DNA of 64,000 nucleotides from Streptomyces sp. NBC_00443 (GTDB taxonomy: Bacteria > Actinomycetota > Actinomycetes > Streptomycetales > Streptomycetaceae). Where the stretch lies: the NCBI RefSeq assembly GCF_036014175.1, contig NZ_CP107917.1, positions 2,356,001 through 2,420,000 of the forward strand, written 5' to 3'. Position 1 is the stretch's first letter, and every line of letters starts with the position of its first letter. Below are positions 1 through 8,865 of the stretch, piece after piece. The position numbers and the translations under genes were made by a program. The notes below the pieces were generated by a model. The model saw nothing but the letters and a program-made list of their open reading frames with translations. It was not told the DNA's origin and did not search any database.

Positions 1-88
1 CTCACCATCAGGTGGACCGGCTGCCCGACATCGATCAAGAGATCCACGCCACACCCCTCCAGGAGCGCCGACAGGCCCACGTACCGTC

Positions 89-1771
89 ATGGGTATGAGC
101 CGCACTCCCCCCGCACGTCGCCTGCGCCTCGCTCTGCCCCGCCGGATGTTCGCGCAGGTGCTGCTGATGCAGGTGGCGATCGCCGCGGGAGTCGCGGTGC
201 TCGCGACCGGCCTGTTCCTCGCACCGCTCAGCGACCAGCTGGACGACCAGGCGATGCGCCGCGCGCTGTCGATCGCGCAGACCACCGCGGTGCAGCCCCG
301 CATCGCCGAGGACCTGCAGAGCACCCCCGCGACGACCGGCGGGCCGGTCCAGCGGGAGGCGGAGCGGATCCGCGAGGCCACCAAGGCCGAGTACGTCGTC
401 GTGATGGACCGGCGTGGGGTGCGCTGGTCCCACCCCACGCCGGGCGAGGTCGGCAGGATCGTCTCGACCGACCCGGGCCAGGCTCTCGCCGGTCACGACG
501 TCATGCAGATCGACGACGGCACTCTGGGCCGCACCGCCCGCGGCAAGGTACCGCTGCGCGACGACGACGGCAGGATCATCGGGGCGGTCTCGGTCGGCAT
601 CGCCTACGACAGCGTGCGGGCAAGGCTGCTGCACGCCATCCCGGGGCTGCTGGCGTACGCGGGCGGCGCCCTTGCGGTCGGCGCGCTGGCCGCCTGGCTC
701 ATCTCCCGCCGGGTCCAGCGACAGACCCGGGACCTGGCCTTCTCCGACATCTCGGCGCTGCTCGCGGAGCGCGAGGCGATGCTGCACGGCATCCGGGAGG
801 GCGTCGTCGCGCTGGACCGCACCGGCCGCATCCGCCTCCTCAACGACGAGGCGCGGCGCTTGCTGGGTATCGGTGACGAGGCCGTCGGCAGGTCCCTCGA
901 CGAGGCGCTCGGCGGGGGCCGTACGACGGACGTGCTGGCCGGCCGGGTGACGGGCACCGATCTGCTCACGGTCCGTGGTCAGCGCGTCCTGGTCGCCAAC
1001 CGCATGCCCACCGACGACGGCGGTGCCGTCGCCACCCTGCGCGACCGCACGGAGCTGGAGCAGCTCGGCCGGGAGCTCGACTCCACGCGCGGACTGATCG
1101 ACGCCCTGCGCGCCCAGGACCACGAGCATGCCAACCGGATGCACACGCTTCTCGGACTGCTCGAACTGGAGATGTACGACGACGCCGTGGAGTTCGTCGG
1201 GGAGGTGGTCGGCGATCACCGGGACACCGCCGAGCAGGTCGCCGAGAAGATCCAGGACCCGCTGCTCGCCGCCCTGTTGGTCGGCAAGGCGACCGTCGCG
1301 GCCGAGCGGGGCGTCGCACTGCGTCTCTCGGACCGCACCGGGCTCCCGGACCGGCTGATCGACCCCAGGGGGCTCGTCACGATCGTCGGCAACCTCGTGG
1401 ACAACGCTCTGGACGCCGCCGCGGGCACCGCACACGCGGCCGTTGAGGTCGAATTGCGTGCCGAGGGGCGGACCGCGACCCTCCGGGTGCGCGACACGGG
1501 GCCGGGAATCCCGGAGGAGCACCGCGAGTTGATCTTCACCGAGGGGTGGTCCACCAAGAAGCCCCCGGCTCACCGTGAGCGCGGCATCGGGCTCTCCCTG
1601 GTGCGCAGGTTCGCCGAACGGCAGGGTGGCAGCGCGACGGTGGGCGAGGCGGCCGGCGGCGGCGCGGAGTTCACCGTCATCCTGCCCGAGGCACTCGCCG
1701 AGCCGGATCTGGAGCCTGCTCTCGCCGTGCCGTCAGATGCGCAGACCGTCGCCGAGGAGGAGTCGCGATGA
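89..1771 (+). CDS. CitA/DcuS-type sensor histidine kinase
   Basis: Membrane kinase of the citrate/dicarboxylate-sensing family. A first membrane helix lies around residues 20-45, an extracytoplasmic PAS/Cache-like sensor follows to about 180, a second helix is near 185-206, then a cytoplasmic PAS segment. The phosphoacceptor region contains HEHANRMHTLLGLLE near residue 345, the family form of the H box, followed by an N box (GNLVDNALDAA) and G boxes (DTGPGIP, GIGLSLV). The length of 560 residues is normal. The ATG used has a second in-frame ATG two codons later, so the exact start is uncertain. The stop overlaps the response-regulator start (ATGA), so the two are translationally coupled. The ligand is not readable. 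The facing acetate-type symporter suggests a small carboxylate, which is inference. Confidence 0.93.
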   Translation: MGMSRTPPARRLRLALPRRMFAQVLLMQVAIAAGVAVLATGLFLAPLSDQLDDQAMRRALSIAQTTAVQPRIAEDLQSTPATTGGPVQREAERIREATKAEYVVVMDRRGVRWSHPTPGEVGRIVSTDPGQALAGHDVMQIDDGTLGRTARGKVPLRDDDGRIIGAVSVGIAYDSVRARLLHAIPGLLAYAGGALAVGALAAWLISRRVQRQTRDLAFSDISALLAEREAMLHGIREGVVALDRTGRIRLLNDEARRLLGIGDEAVGRSLDEALGGGRTTDVLAGRVTGTDLLTVRGQRVLVANRMPTDDGGAVATLRDRTELEQLGRELDSTRGLIDALRAQDHEHANRMHTLLGLLELEMYDDAVEFVGEVVGDHRDTAEQVAEKIQDPLLAALLVGKATVAAERGVALRLSDRTGLPDRLIDPRGLVTIVGNLVDNALDAAAGTAHAAVEVELRAEGRTATLRVRDTGPGIPEEHRELIFTEGWSTKKPPAHRERGIGLSLVRRFAERQGGSATVGEAAGGGAEFTVILPEALAEPDLEPALAVPSDAQTVAEEESR

Positions 1772-2448
1772 TCGAGGTCCTGGTCGTGGACGACGACACG
1801 CGCGTGGCGCGGGTAAACGCCGCCTACGTCGAGAAGGTGCCGGGATTCCACGTCGCCGGCGAGGCGCACAGCGCGGCCGAGGCGCTTCGTCAGGTGGAGG
1901 AGCTGCCCCGCGTGGACCTGGTCCTCATGGATCACTACCTGCCCGACGAGACGGGCCTCGCGGTCGTCCAGGAGATGCGCCGGCGCGGCCACCAGGCCGA
2001 CGTGATCATGGTGACGGCGGCGCGGGACGTGTCGACCGTGCAGGCGGCGATGCGGCATGGAGCACTGCAGTACCTGGTCAAGCCGTTCGCCTTCGCGGGC
2101 CTGCGCGCCAAGCTGGAGGCGTACGGCGAACTGCGCCGCACCCTGGACGGCGGCGGCGAGGCGGAGCAGGCCGAGGTGGACCGCATCTTCGGCGCCCTGT
2201 CGGCGTCTTCGGAGCCCGACCTGCCCAAGGGCCACTCCCCCACCACCGCGGAACTCGTACGCCGCGCCCTGATGAATGCCGAAGGCCCGCTGTCGGCCCA
2301 GGAGATCGCCGAGCGGACCGGAGTGAGCCGTCAGACCGCCCAGCGCTATCTCAAGCTCCTGGAGCGCACGGGGCGGGCCCGTCTCACCCTCAAGTACGGT
2401 GACGCGGGTCGCCCGGAACACCGTTACGTGTGGGCGACCCGCGCCTGA
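1768..2448 (+). CDS. CitB/DcuR-type response regulator
   Basis: Partner of the preceding kinase, overlapping it by four bases. The receiver domain spans about residues 1-120, with acidic pocket VVDDD near the start, phosphoacceptor Asp55 in LVLMDHYLPD, a conserved Thr/Ser in MVTAAR and the Lys in LVKPF. The C-terminal part carries a helix-turn-helix (LSAQEIAERTGVSRQTAQRY), the arrangement of CitB-family regulators. At 226 residues it is full length. It probably activates a transport gene for the carboxylate sensed by the kinase. The nearest candidate is the convergent symporter operon, but no operator was recognised. Confidence 0.93.
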   Translation: MIEVLVVDDDTRVARVNAAYVEKVPGFHVAGEAHSAAEALRQVEELPRVDLVLMDHYLPDETGLAVVQEMRRRGHQADVIMVTAARDVSTVQAAMRHGALQYLVKPFAFAGLRAKLEAYGELRRTLDGGGEAEQAEVDRIFGALSASSEPDLPKGHSPTTAELVRRALMNAEGPLSAQEIAERTGVSRQTAQRYLKLLERTGRARLTLKYGDAGRPEHRYVWATRA

Positions 2449-2550
2449 GGCACGGCCCGTGGGGGCGGGGGAAGGAACCGTGCCCCTCCTTCATACGGAT
2501 GCCGGCCGCGCAACGTATCAGCCGACCGCTCGGCGCACTGCCGGGACGAT

Positions 2551-2690
2551 GCGGGCGTCCCCGATTTCCAGGACGGTGCGGGCGTCCCCGATTTCCAGGA
2601 CGGTGCGGGCGTCCCCGATTTCCAGGACGATGCGGGCGTCCCCGATTTCCAGGACGGTGCGGGCGTCCTCGATTTCCAGGACGGTGCGGG
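2551..2690. repeat. 27-bp tandem repeat array (5 copies plus partial)
   Basis: Copies begin at 2551, 2578, 2605, 2632 and 2659, with a truncated sixth at 2686. The unit contains GCGGGCGTCCCCGATTTCCA followed by GGACGGT, and copies differ at one or two positions. Each unit can form a short CGTCC/GGACG stem with a 10-base loop. The array fills the gap between the convergent response regulator and symporter, so it may act as a multi-hairpin 3' element. There are no spacers, so it is not a CRISPR. Confidence 0.9.
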
Positions 2691-2716
2691 CTCCCCGACC
2701 GCTCCGAACACCGCGC

Positions 2717-4309
2717 CTATACGGCCCCCGCCCCCGTCAGCGACCGCACCTCGACCTCCGCGTACTTGGCCTCGTCGGGGACTTCGGGCGAGATGAGCGT
2801 GCCGAGCCAGCCCGCGACAAAGCCCAGCGGGATGGAGACGAGGCCCGGGTTCTGCAGGGGGAAGTACTGGAAGTCGACGCCGGGGAACAGCGATTCGGGG
2901 CTGCCCGACACCACCGGCGACAGCACCACCAGCACCACGGCCGGGACCAGGCCCCCGTACACGGCCCATACGGCGCCCCGTGTGGTGAAGTCCCGCCAGA
3001 ACAGCGAGTAGAGCAGCACCGGCAGATTGGCGGACGCGGCGACGGCGAACGCGAGTCCCACGAGGAAGGCGACGTTGAGGTCGCGGGCCAGCAGTCCGAG
3101 TGCGATCGCGACCACGCCGATGCCGACCGCCGCGACACGCGCCACGGCAACTTCGCTGCGGGGCTCGGCACGCCGCCGCCGTAGCGAGGCATACAGGTCG
3201 TGGGCCACGGAGGCGGAGGAGGCGAGCGTGATTCCGGCGACCACCGCGAGGATCGTGGCGAAGGCGATGGCGGCCACGACGGCAAAAAGAACCGTTCCTC
3301 CCGTGGAGTCCGCGCCGCCGCCCAGATCGAGGGCGAGCAGCGGAACTGCCGTGTTCCCGGCCGCGTTCGACCCGCGTACGGCCTCGGGCCCCACGATCGC
3401 GGCCGCGCCGAAGCCCAGTACGATCGTCATCAGGTAGAAGCCGCCGATGAGCCCGATCGCCCACACCACCGACCGCCGTGCCGCGCGAGCGGTAGGCACG
3501 GTGTAGAAGCGCGACAGGATGTGCGGCAGCCCCGCCGTGCCCAGCACCAGCGCGAGGCCGAGGCTGATGAAGTCGAACCGGGCCGTCCAGTCGCCTCCGT
3601 ACTTCAGCCCGGGTGCCAGGAACGCCGCCCCGTGACCACTGCGCTCGGCCGCCGTGAGCAGCAGCCGGTCGAAGTCGCCGTGGAAGCGCAGCAGGACGAG
3701 CACGGTCAACGCGACGGTGCCGCCGAGCAGCAGGACCGACTTGACGATCTGAATCCAGGTGGTGGCCCGCATCCCTCCCAACGACACATAGATCACCATG
3801 AGCGCACCGACGCCGATGACGGTCCAGGCCTGCGCCGACTCCCCCTTGCCCCCGAGCAAGAGCGCGACCAGGGTGCCCGCACCCACCATCTGCGCCACCA
3901 GATACAGAACGGACACGGTGACCGAGGAAGTTCCCAGCGCGATCCGCACGGGGCGCTCTCTCATCCGCGCGGCGACCACGTCGGCGAGGGTGAACCGCCC
4001 GCAGTTGCGCACGAGTTCGGCGACGAGGAACAGCACCACCAGCCAGGCCACGAGGAAGCCCACCGAGTACAGCATTCCGTCATAGCCGAACAGGGCGATG
4101 AGTCCGGAGATGCCGAGGAAGGACGCAGCCGACATGTAGTCACCGGCGATGGCAAAACCATTCTCCATGGGAGTGAAGAGCCGGCCGCCCGCGTAGAACT
4201 CCTCCGCGGAACCACGCCGGTTACGGCTCACCCAGGTCGTGATGGCCAACGTGATCGCGACGAACACGCTGAACAGCAGCAGCGACAGCGTCTGATGGTC
4301 AACCGTCAC
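2717..4309 (-). CDS. sodium:solute symporter (acetate permease ActP-like)
   Basis: Polytopic symporter of the SSS family, 530 residues with about 13 hydrophobic helices, expected to import acetate or a related monocarboxylate with sodium. The N terminus resembles ActP: one helix, then SRNRRGSAEEFYAGGRLF and the GFAIAGDYMSAASFLG segment, followed by GLPHILSRFYTVP and AARRSVVW. I use the GTG at 4307-4309 because its reading overlaps the TGA of the upstream DUF485 gene (GTGA), the usual coupled arrangement for yjcH-actP pairs. A longer reading upstream is only the other frame of the DUF485 gene. Substrate specificity is inferred from family and partner. Confidence 0.93.
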   Translation of the reverse strand: MTVDHQTLSLLLFSVFVAITLAITTWVSRNRRGSAEEFYAGGRLFTPMENGFAIAGDYMSAASFLGISGLIALFGYDGMLYSVGFLVAWLVVLFLVAELVRNCGRFTLADVVAARMRERPVRIALGTSSVTVSVLYLVAQMVGAGTLVALLLGGKGESAQAWTVIGVGALMVIYVSLGGMRATTWIQIVKSVLLLGGTVALTVLVLLRFHGDFDRLLLTAAERSGHGAAFLAPGLKYGGDWTARFDFISLGLALVLGTAGLPHILSRFYTVPTARAARRSVVWAIGLIGGFYLMTIVLGFGAAAIVGPEAVRGSNAAGNTAVPLLALDLGGGADSTGGTVLFAVVAAIAFATILAVVAGITLASSASVAHDLYASLRRRRAEPRSEVAVARVAAVGIGVVAIALGLLARDLNVAFLVGLAFAVAASANLPVLLYSLFWRDFTTRGAVWAVYGGLVPAVVLVVLSPVVSGSPESLFPGVDFQYFPLQNPGLVSIPLGFVAGWLGTLISPEVPDEAKYAEVEVRSLTGAGAV

Positions 4310-4731
4310 GCGACACCGCCCTTCGCGACGCGCGTCAACTCCTGGGTGTCCCAGCGCAGTTCGAGCGCCGCCCGGTCCCGGCGCAGCCGCGCGTGACGGG
4401 CGTAGGCCCAGGTGAGCAGGAAGGTGGTGAGGAACTGCCCCAGCCCGGCAAGCATCGCCACGTTCACGGCACCCGCCACGGGCCGGGCCATCAGCTCCGG
4501 CGCGGTCGTGGCGGCCACGATGTACACCACGTACCACGAGAGGAAGATCACAACAGTCGGCACCACAAACCGCCGGTACCGGCTGCGCACCTCCTGGAAG
4601 GCCGCGCTCCGCTGCACCTCGAGGTACACATCGGCCGCACCCCGCTGAACAGTGTCCGGGACGTCCGCGGCACCCGACTCCCCCCATCCGGAGGCGAGGG
4701 CGTCGTACCAGGGGTCGTGGCTCGAGTGCAT
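4306..4731 (-). CDS. DUF485 membrane protein, symporter partner
   Basis: Small inner-membrane protein (about 141 residues) of the DUF485 (YjcH) family, usually encoded just upstream of ActP-type symporters. Two hydrophobic helices lie at roughly residues 60-80 and 95-115, with charged termini. The motif AFQEVRSRYRRFVVP before the first helix is typical. I prefer the ATG at 4729-4731; a TTG two codons upstream is also possible. No clear ribosome-binding site is visible. Its stop overlaps the symporter start by four bases. Its role is unproved in the family and is probably assembly or modulation of the symporter. Confidence 0.88.
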   Translation of the reverse strand: MHSSHDPWYDALASGWGESGAADVPDTVQRGAADVYLEVQRSAAFQEVRSRYRRFVVPTVVIFLSWYVVYIVAATTAPELMARPVAGAVNVAMLAGLGQFLTTFLLTWAYARHARLRRDRAALELRWDTQELTRVAKGGVA

Positions 4732-4947
4732 GCCCAAGCATGGACAGAACGGAAAGATCCCCGGATCGCGTTCTCCGGGGGCTTCACCCCATCAGGTGAC
4801 TGCGGGAGCGCGGCAGCCTCCAACGGTGAGCGGCCTCACAGGGGCCACCCGCACCCGACGGCGATGCCGCGCGGGCGGTGCGGGTGGGATCCCAATCCGG
4901 CCGAAGGCGAAGCCGGGGCAGACCCCCGGTCCAAGCCGGCGCAGCGA

Positions 4948-7068
4948 CTACGCGTCGATGCGCGACCGATCCAGCGTGGCCGCCGAGCTGGAGATGAACT
5001 CCTTGCGCGGCGCCACATCGTTGCCCATCAGCAGATCGAAGACCCGCTCGGCGGCCTCCAGATCGGTGAGGCTGATCCGGCGCAGGGTCCGGTGACGCGG
5101 GTCCATCGTCGTCTCGGCCAGCTGGTCGGCGTCCATCTCGCCGAGACCCTTGTACCGCTGGATGGAGTCCTTGTAGCGAATGCCCTTGCTCTGGAACTCC
5201 ATGAGCTTGTCGCGCAGTTCCCGGTCCGAGTACGTGTACACGTACTTGTCCTGCCCCTTCTTGGGCTGGACGATCTCGATCCGGTGCAGCGGCGGCACGG
5301 CCGCGAACACCCGGCCCGCCTCGATCATCGGCCGCATATAGCGCTGGAACAGCGTCAGCAGCAGCGTCCGGATGTGGGAGCCGTCGACGTCGGCGTCGGT
5401 CATCATGATGATCTTGCCGTAGCGGGCGGCGTCGATGTCGAAGGTCCGGCCCGACCCCGCTCCTATGACCTGGATGATCGCGCCGCACTCGGCGTTCTTG
5501 AGCATGTCGGTGACGGACGACTTCTGGACGTTGAGGATCTTGCCGCGGATCGGCAGCAGCGCCTGGAACTCGGAGTTCCGGGCGAGCTTGGCGGTGCCGA
5601 GCGCGGAGTCTCCCTCGACGATGAACAGCTCGCTGCGGTCGACGTCGTCGCTGCGGCAGTCGGCGAGCTTGGCCGGCAGCGAGGAGGACTCCAGAGCCGT
5701 CTTACGGCGCTGCGCGTCCTTGTGCTGGCGGGCCGCGATGCGCGTACGGGCGGCGGCGACGGCCTTCTCCATGACGACCCGGGCCTGGGCCGCGGCGTCC
5801 CGCTTCGTGGACGTCAGGAACGCCTTGAGCTCCTTGGCGATCACGGTGCTCACGATGCGCCGGGCCGCCGAGGTGCCGAGGACCTCCTTGGTCTGGCCCT
5901 CGAACTGCGGCTCGGCGAGGCGGACCGTGACGACGGCGGTGAGGCCCTCCAGGGCGTCGTCCTTGACGACGTCGTCCTCGGCGACGCGCAGCATCTTCTT
6001 GGTGCGCAGCACCTCGTTCATGGTGCTGGTCACGGCCGTCTCGAAGCCCGCGACGTGGGTGCCGCCCTTGGGGGTGGCGATGATGTTCACGAACGACTTC
6101 AGGGTCGTGTCGTAGCCCGTGCCCCACCGCATCGCGACGTCGACGTCGAGTTCACGGGTGACCTGTGTGGGGGTCATCTGGCCGTGCTCGTCCAGGACCG
6201 GGACGGTCTCCTTGAAGGTGCCCTGGCCCGACAAACGGAGGACGTCGCACACCGGCTTGTCGGTGGCCAGGTACTCGCAGAACTCGCTGATGCCGCCGTC
6301 GAAGCGGAAGGACTCCTCGCCCTTGCTCCCGCCGTCGCCGAGGCCGAATTCGTCGCGGACGACGATGGTCAGGCCGGGCACCAGGAACGCCGTCTGGCGG
6401 GCGCGTTGGTGCAGCGTCTCCAGGGACAGCTTGGCGTCCTTGAGGAAGATCTGGCGGTCGGCCCAGTACCGCACGCGCGTGCCGTTGCGGGCCTTGGGGA
6501 TCTTCTTGGTCTTGCGCAGGCTGCCGGTCTCGAACTTGGCGTTCGGGCCGTCGGCGGCGAAGGCTCCGGGGACACCGCGGCGGAAGCTGATGGCGTGCGT
6601 GTGGCCGTTTCGGTCCACCTCGACGTCCAGTCGCGCGGACAGGGCGTTCACCACGGAGGCACCCACGCCGTGCAGACCGCCGGAGGCGGCGTAGGACCCG
6701 CCGCCGAACTTGCCGCCGGCGTGCAGCTTGGTCATCACGACCTCGACGCCGGACAGGCCGGTCTTGGGCTCGACGTCGACCGGGATGCCCCGGCCGTTGT
6801 CCCGGACCTCCACGGAGCCGTCGTCGTGGATGATCACGTCGATGTGGTCGCAGTAGCCACCGAGAGCCTCGTCGACGGAGTTGTCGATGATCTCCCAGAG
6901 GCAGTGCATGAGACCACGGCTGTCGGTCGACCCGATGTACATGCCTGGGCGCTTGCGTACGGCCTCGAGGCCCTCGAGGACGAGCAGGTGCCGCGCGGTG
7001 TAGTTGGAACCGTCCAGGTCTGCTCCTGCCAGCAGCGCTGTGGACGGCACGGACGTCTCGGCGGTCAC
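4948..7068 (-). CDS. parE: DNA topoisomerase IV subunit B (ParE)
   Basis: ATPase subunit of topoisomerase IV, which decatenates daughter chromosomes together with ParC (not in this window). The GHKL ATP-binding site shows IIDNSVDEALGG, DNGRGIP and GGLHGVGASVVNAL. The Toprim domain has EGDSALGTAK and DADVDGSHI, and a C-terminal segment reads RYKGLGEMDADQL. Length is 706 residues. The GTG start is chosen because GAGGAG lies just upstream; the longer reading to 7248 lacks family similarity. GyrB is the alternative, but the genomic context (away from gyrA, next to hrdB) matches actinobacterial parE. Confidence 0.93.
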   Translation of the reverse strand: MTAETSVPSTALLAGADLDGSNYTARHLLVLEGLEAVRKRPGMYIGSTDSRGLMHCLWEIIDNSVDEALGGYCDHIDVIIHDDGSVEVRDNGRGIPVDVEPKTGLSGVEVVMTKLHAGGKFGGGSYAASGGLHGVGASVVNALSARLDVEVDRNGHTHAISFRRGVPGAFAADGPNAKFETGSLRKTKKIPKARNGTRVRYWADRQIFLKDAKLSLETLHQRARQTAFLVPGLTIVVRDEFGLGDGGSKGEESFRFDGGISEFCEYLATDKPVCDVLRLSGQGTFKETVPVLDEHGQMTPTQVTRELDVDVAMRWGTGYDTTLKSFVNIIATPKGGTHVAGFETAVTSTMNEVLRTKKMLRVAEDDVVKDDALEGLTAVVTVRLAEPQFEGQTKEVLGTSAARRIVSTVIAKELKAFLTSTKRDAAAQARVVMEKAVAAARTRIAARQHKDAQRRKTALESSSLPAKLADCRSDDVDRSELFIVEGDSALGTAKLARNSEFQALLPIRGKILNVQKSSVTDMLKNAECGAIIQVIGAGSGRTFDIDAARYGKIIMMTDADVDGSHIRTLLLTLFQRYMRPMIEAGRVFAAVPPLHRIEIVQPKKGQDKYVYTYSDRELRDKLMEFQSKGIRYKDSIQRYKGLGEMDADQLAETTMDPRHRTLRRISLTDLEAAERVFDLLMGNDVAPRKEFISSSAATLDRSRIDA

Positions 7069-7512
7069 GCGGTTCGCTCCTCGCTGAATTTCAGATGAGG
7101 CCCTTGTGGGTAAGGGCACGGCTTCGGTCGCCGTCAAGAGGGTACCGAGGCCTGGTAGAGCCGTTGTAACGCCACCCTCGCGTGAAACACAGACTAGACC
7201 AGAGTCGCATGCGTGTTCGATCCCTCGATGGAGTGAAGCACATATCACGTTCCCTTCCAGGCATGAACCATTTAGGCTCCGGGCACGTCCTCATGAACAA
7301 CCGGCAACCCAGCCGGGAGGACCCGACCTTGACCGACAGCGCGAAACCGTAAGCAAGACAAAGACGCACTACGGCACATTCGCCGCCAAACCGGCAGCAG
7401 CCAGCCGCCCCGGAAAAATTTCTCTCTGGGAGAAGCCGCGAGCGGGAACGTTTTGGGGCTGGTTGGATGTTGACCCTGGTACGACAGCTCGTCGAGCTAG
7501 AGAAGAGGCGAC
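7069..7512. other. divergent intergenic region, parE / DUF7455 gene
   Basis: A 444-bp gap of noticeably lower GC than the genes, lying between divergent starts and therefore expected to hold promoters for both. I cannot assign a -35/-10 pair with confidence on either strand. Open readings across it lack protein-like composition. Confidence 0.6.
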
Positions 7513-7743
7513 GTGACTACTGTTCTGACCCCCGCGAGCCCGCTGACGGCCGCTGACCGCTGCGACCGTTGCGGCGCCCAGGCGTACGTGCGTGTTGTCC
7601 TGCTGAGCGGCGGTGAACTGCTCTTCTGCGCCCACCACGGTCGCAAGTTCGAGCCGGAACTCAAGAAGATCGCCGCTGAGATACAGGACGAGACGGAGCG
7701 GCTGACGACCGTTCCCGCATCGACGTCCGAAGAAGAGCGCTGA
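7513..7743 (+). CDS. small zinc-ribbon-like protein (DUF7455)
   Basis: A 76-residue conserved actinobacterial protein of unknown function. It contains CDRCGAQAYV and, after a short beta-hairpin-like stretch, FCAHHGRKF. A CxxC plus CxxH arrangement suggests a single metal site. The C-terminal half is a charged helix (EPELKKIAAEIQDETERL). The GTG start is supported by GAAGAGG a few bases upstream. It is transcribed alone and is followed by a strong hairpin terminator. Streptomycetes carry it next to hrdB and parE. Confidence 0.88.
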   Translation: MTTVLTPASPLTAADRCDRCGAQAYVRVVLLSGGELLFCAHHGRKFEPELKKIAAEIQDETERLTTVPASTSEEER

Positions 7744-7787
7744 ACCTCGCATTAACGACGAGCCAGCTCCGGCACAGGCCGGTTGAC

Positions 7788-7821
7788 GGGCGGCCGCCCC
7801 TGAGAGCAGGGGCGGCCGCCC
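7788..7821 (+). terminator. intrinsic hairpin after DUF7455 gene
   Basis: A perfect 14-bp inverted repeat, GGGCGGCCGCCCCT and its complement, separated by GAGAGC. It lies 45 bases past the stop and has no U-tract, as is common in streptomycetes. It also lies between convergent genes and could serve the protease gene on the other strand. Confidence 0.85.
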
Positions 7822-7853
7822 GCGCTCATACCCCGCGAGCGCTCAGGCCCCTG

Positions 7854-8711
7854 TCAGCCGTCGGCATGACGCTCTTGCCCCGCGGCCCGCCACCCCAGGG
7901 TCCGTACGACCTCGGACACCCGCGTGTAGACACCGGGACTGCCCACGCGACCGCAGCCGGTGCCCCAGGACACGAGCCCGATCAGCCTCCCCTGGGCGAC
8001 CAGGGGCCCTCCGCTGTCCCCCTGACAGGCATCCCGGCCCCCTTCCCGCTCCCCTGCGCAGACCATGCTGTCGGCCTGGTACCTGCCGTCACCACCGCCC
8101 GGATACGCCTGCTTGCACAGGGTGTCAGCCAGTACGTGCACCCGTGCCGCACGCAGGCTGCGCGGGTAGTCGCCCGCCCCTGTGACGTCTCCCCACCCGT
8201 AGACCAGGGCCGGTGTCCCCGGCACATAGGCAGGATCGCCGGCGCGGGCCATCCTGATGACCGAGCTCGCGGGAAGGGGCTGGGCGAGGGAGAGCACGGC
8301 GAAGTCGCCTGCGTTGCCGACATCGTCGTAGGCCGGGTTCACCCAGCTGTCGCGGACCCGGATCTCCTGACCCCGGCCGGACAACAGGTCCGTACGGCCC
8401 GTGATGACGGTGAAGTCGCGCACCTGGTGGGGCGGTGCCCCCATGACCTCCTCGCTGAGGCAGTGGGCCGCGGTGAGCACGGTGGTCCGGCCGACGGCCA
8501 CGCCGACACAGAACTGACCCGCCCGCGTACCCCCGAACCGGTCACGGCTGGACAGCGCCACGGTCCACGGACTGTCGGTTACATCGACCGGGAAGCCGCC
8601 GACGACGACACTGTCGGCAGCCGCGGGGGCGGCGGACGCCAACGGTATGGCAGCCGCCACGGCCGCCAGGACCAGCGGCCGGGCGAGGGCCCGGATAAAG
8701 GGACGTCGCAT
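7854..8711 (-). CDS. secreted trypsin-like serine protease (S1)
   Basis: Exported chymotrypsin-fold protease of 285 residues. The N terminus is a classical signal peptide: basic MRRPFIRALARP, a hydrophobic core and SAAPAAADS as likely cleavage region, leading straight to VVVGGFPV as the mature start. The catalytic triad is visible: His in LTAAHC, Asp in NAGDFAVLSLA and Ser in CQGDSGGPL. The residue pattern GLVSWGTGCGR before the C terminus fits trypsin-like specificity. GGAG precedes the ATG. It is monocistronic and convergent with the DUF7455 gene. It probably cleaves extracellular protein; no specific substrate is indicated. Confidence 0.93.
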   Translation of the reverse strand: MRRPFIRALARPLVLAAVAAAIPLASAAPAAADSVVVGGFPVDVTDSPWTVALSSRDRFGGTRAGQFCVGVAVGRTTVLTAAHCLSEEVMGAPPHQVRDFTVITGRTDLLSGRGQEIRVRDSWVNPAYDDVGNAGDFAVLSLAQPLPASSVIRMARAGDPAYVPGTPALVYGWGDVTGAGDYPRSLRAARVHVLADTLCKQAYPGGGDGRYQADSMVCAGEREGGRDACQGDSGGPLVAQGRLIGLVSWGTGCGRVGSPGVYTRVSEVVRTLGWRAAGQERHADG

Positions 8712-8812
8712 GCACGCTCCTCACTCTGGAGTGGTCGTGGGACACCCAGAGTGATTCAGCCCGCCCGACCCCGCACCCGCGCGCCGGTCCGAAGGCTGCC
8801 CCTGACAGCACG

Positions 8813-8845
8813 AAGGCCCGGTCCCTATTCGGGGGGCCGGGCCTT
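8813..8845 (-). terminator. hairpin terminator downstream of hrdB
   Basis: A 13-bp stem (AAGGCCCGG with one G-U pair, then CCC) and a 7-base loop, located about 20 bases past the hrdB stop. It probably ends hrdB transcription before the protease promoter region. Confidence 0.82.
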
Positions 8846-8865
8846 GTGTGTCGTACGGATGCGGC

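Noticed and set aside
35..1573. Long antisense open reading over the CitA-type kinase gene
   Set aside because: An artefact of high GC codon bias. The plus-strand kinase has full domain structure, and the antisense protein has random composition.
2551..2690. CRISPR array
   Set aside because: Repeats are directly adjacent with no spacers, and no cas genes occur in the window.
4393..7098. 901-codon plus-strand open reading over parE
   Set aside because: A mirror of the parE codon pattern; Asp/Val/His-rich sequence without any motif.
7200..7260. tRNA-like GTTCGATCC segment
   Set aside because: No acceptor or anticodon stem can be folded around it.
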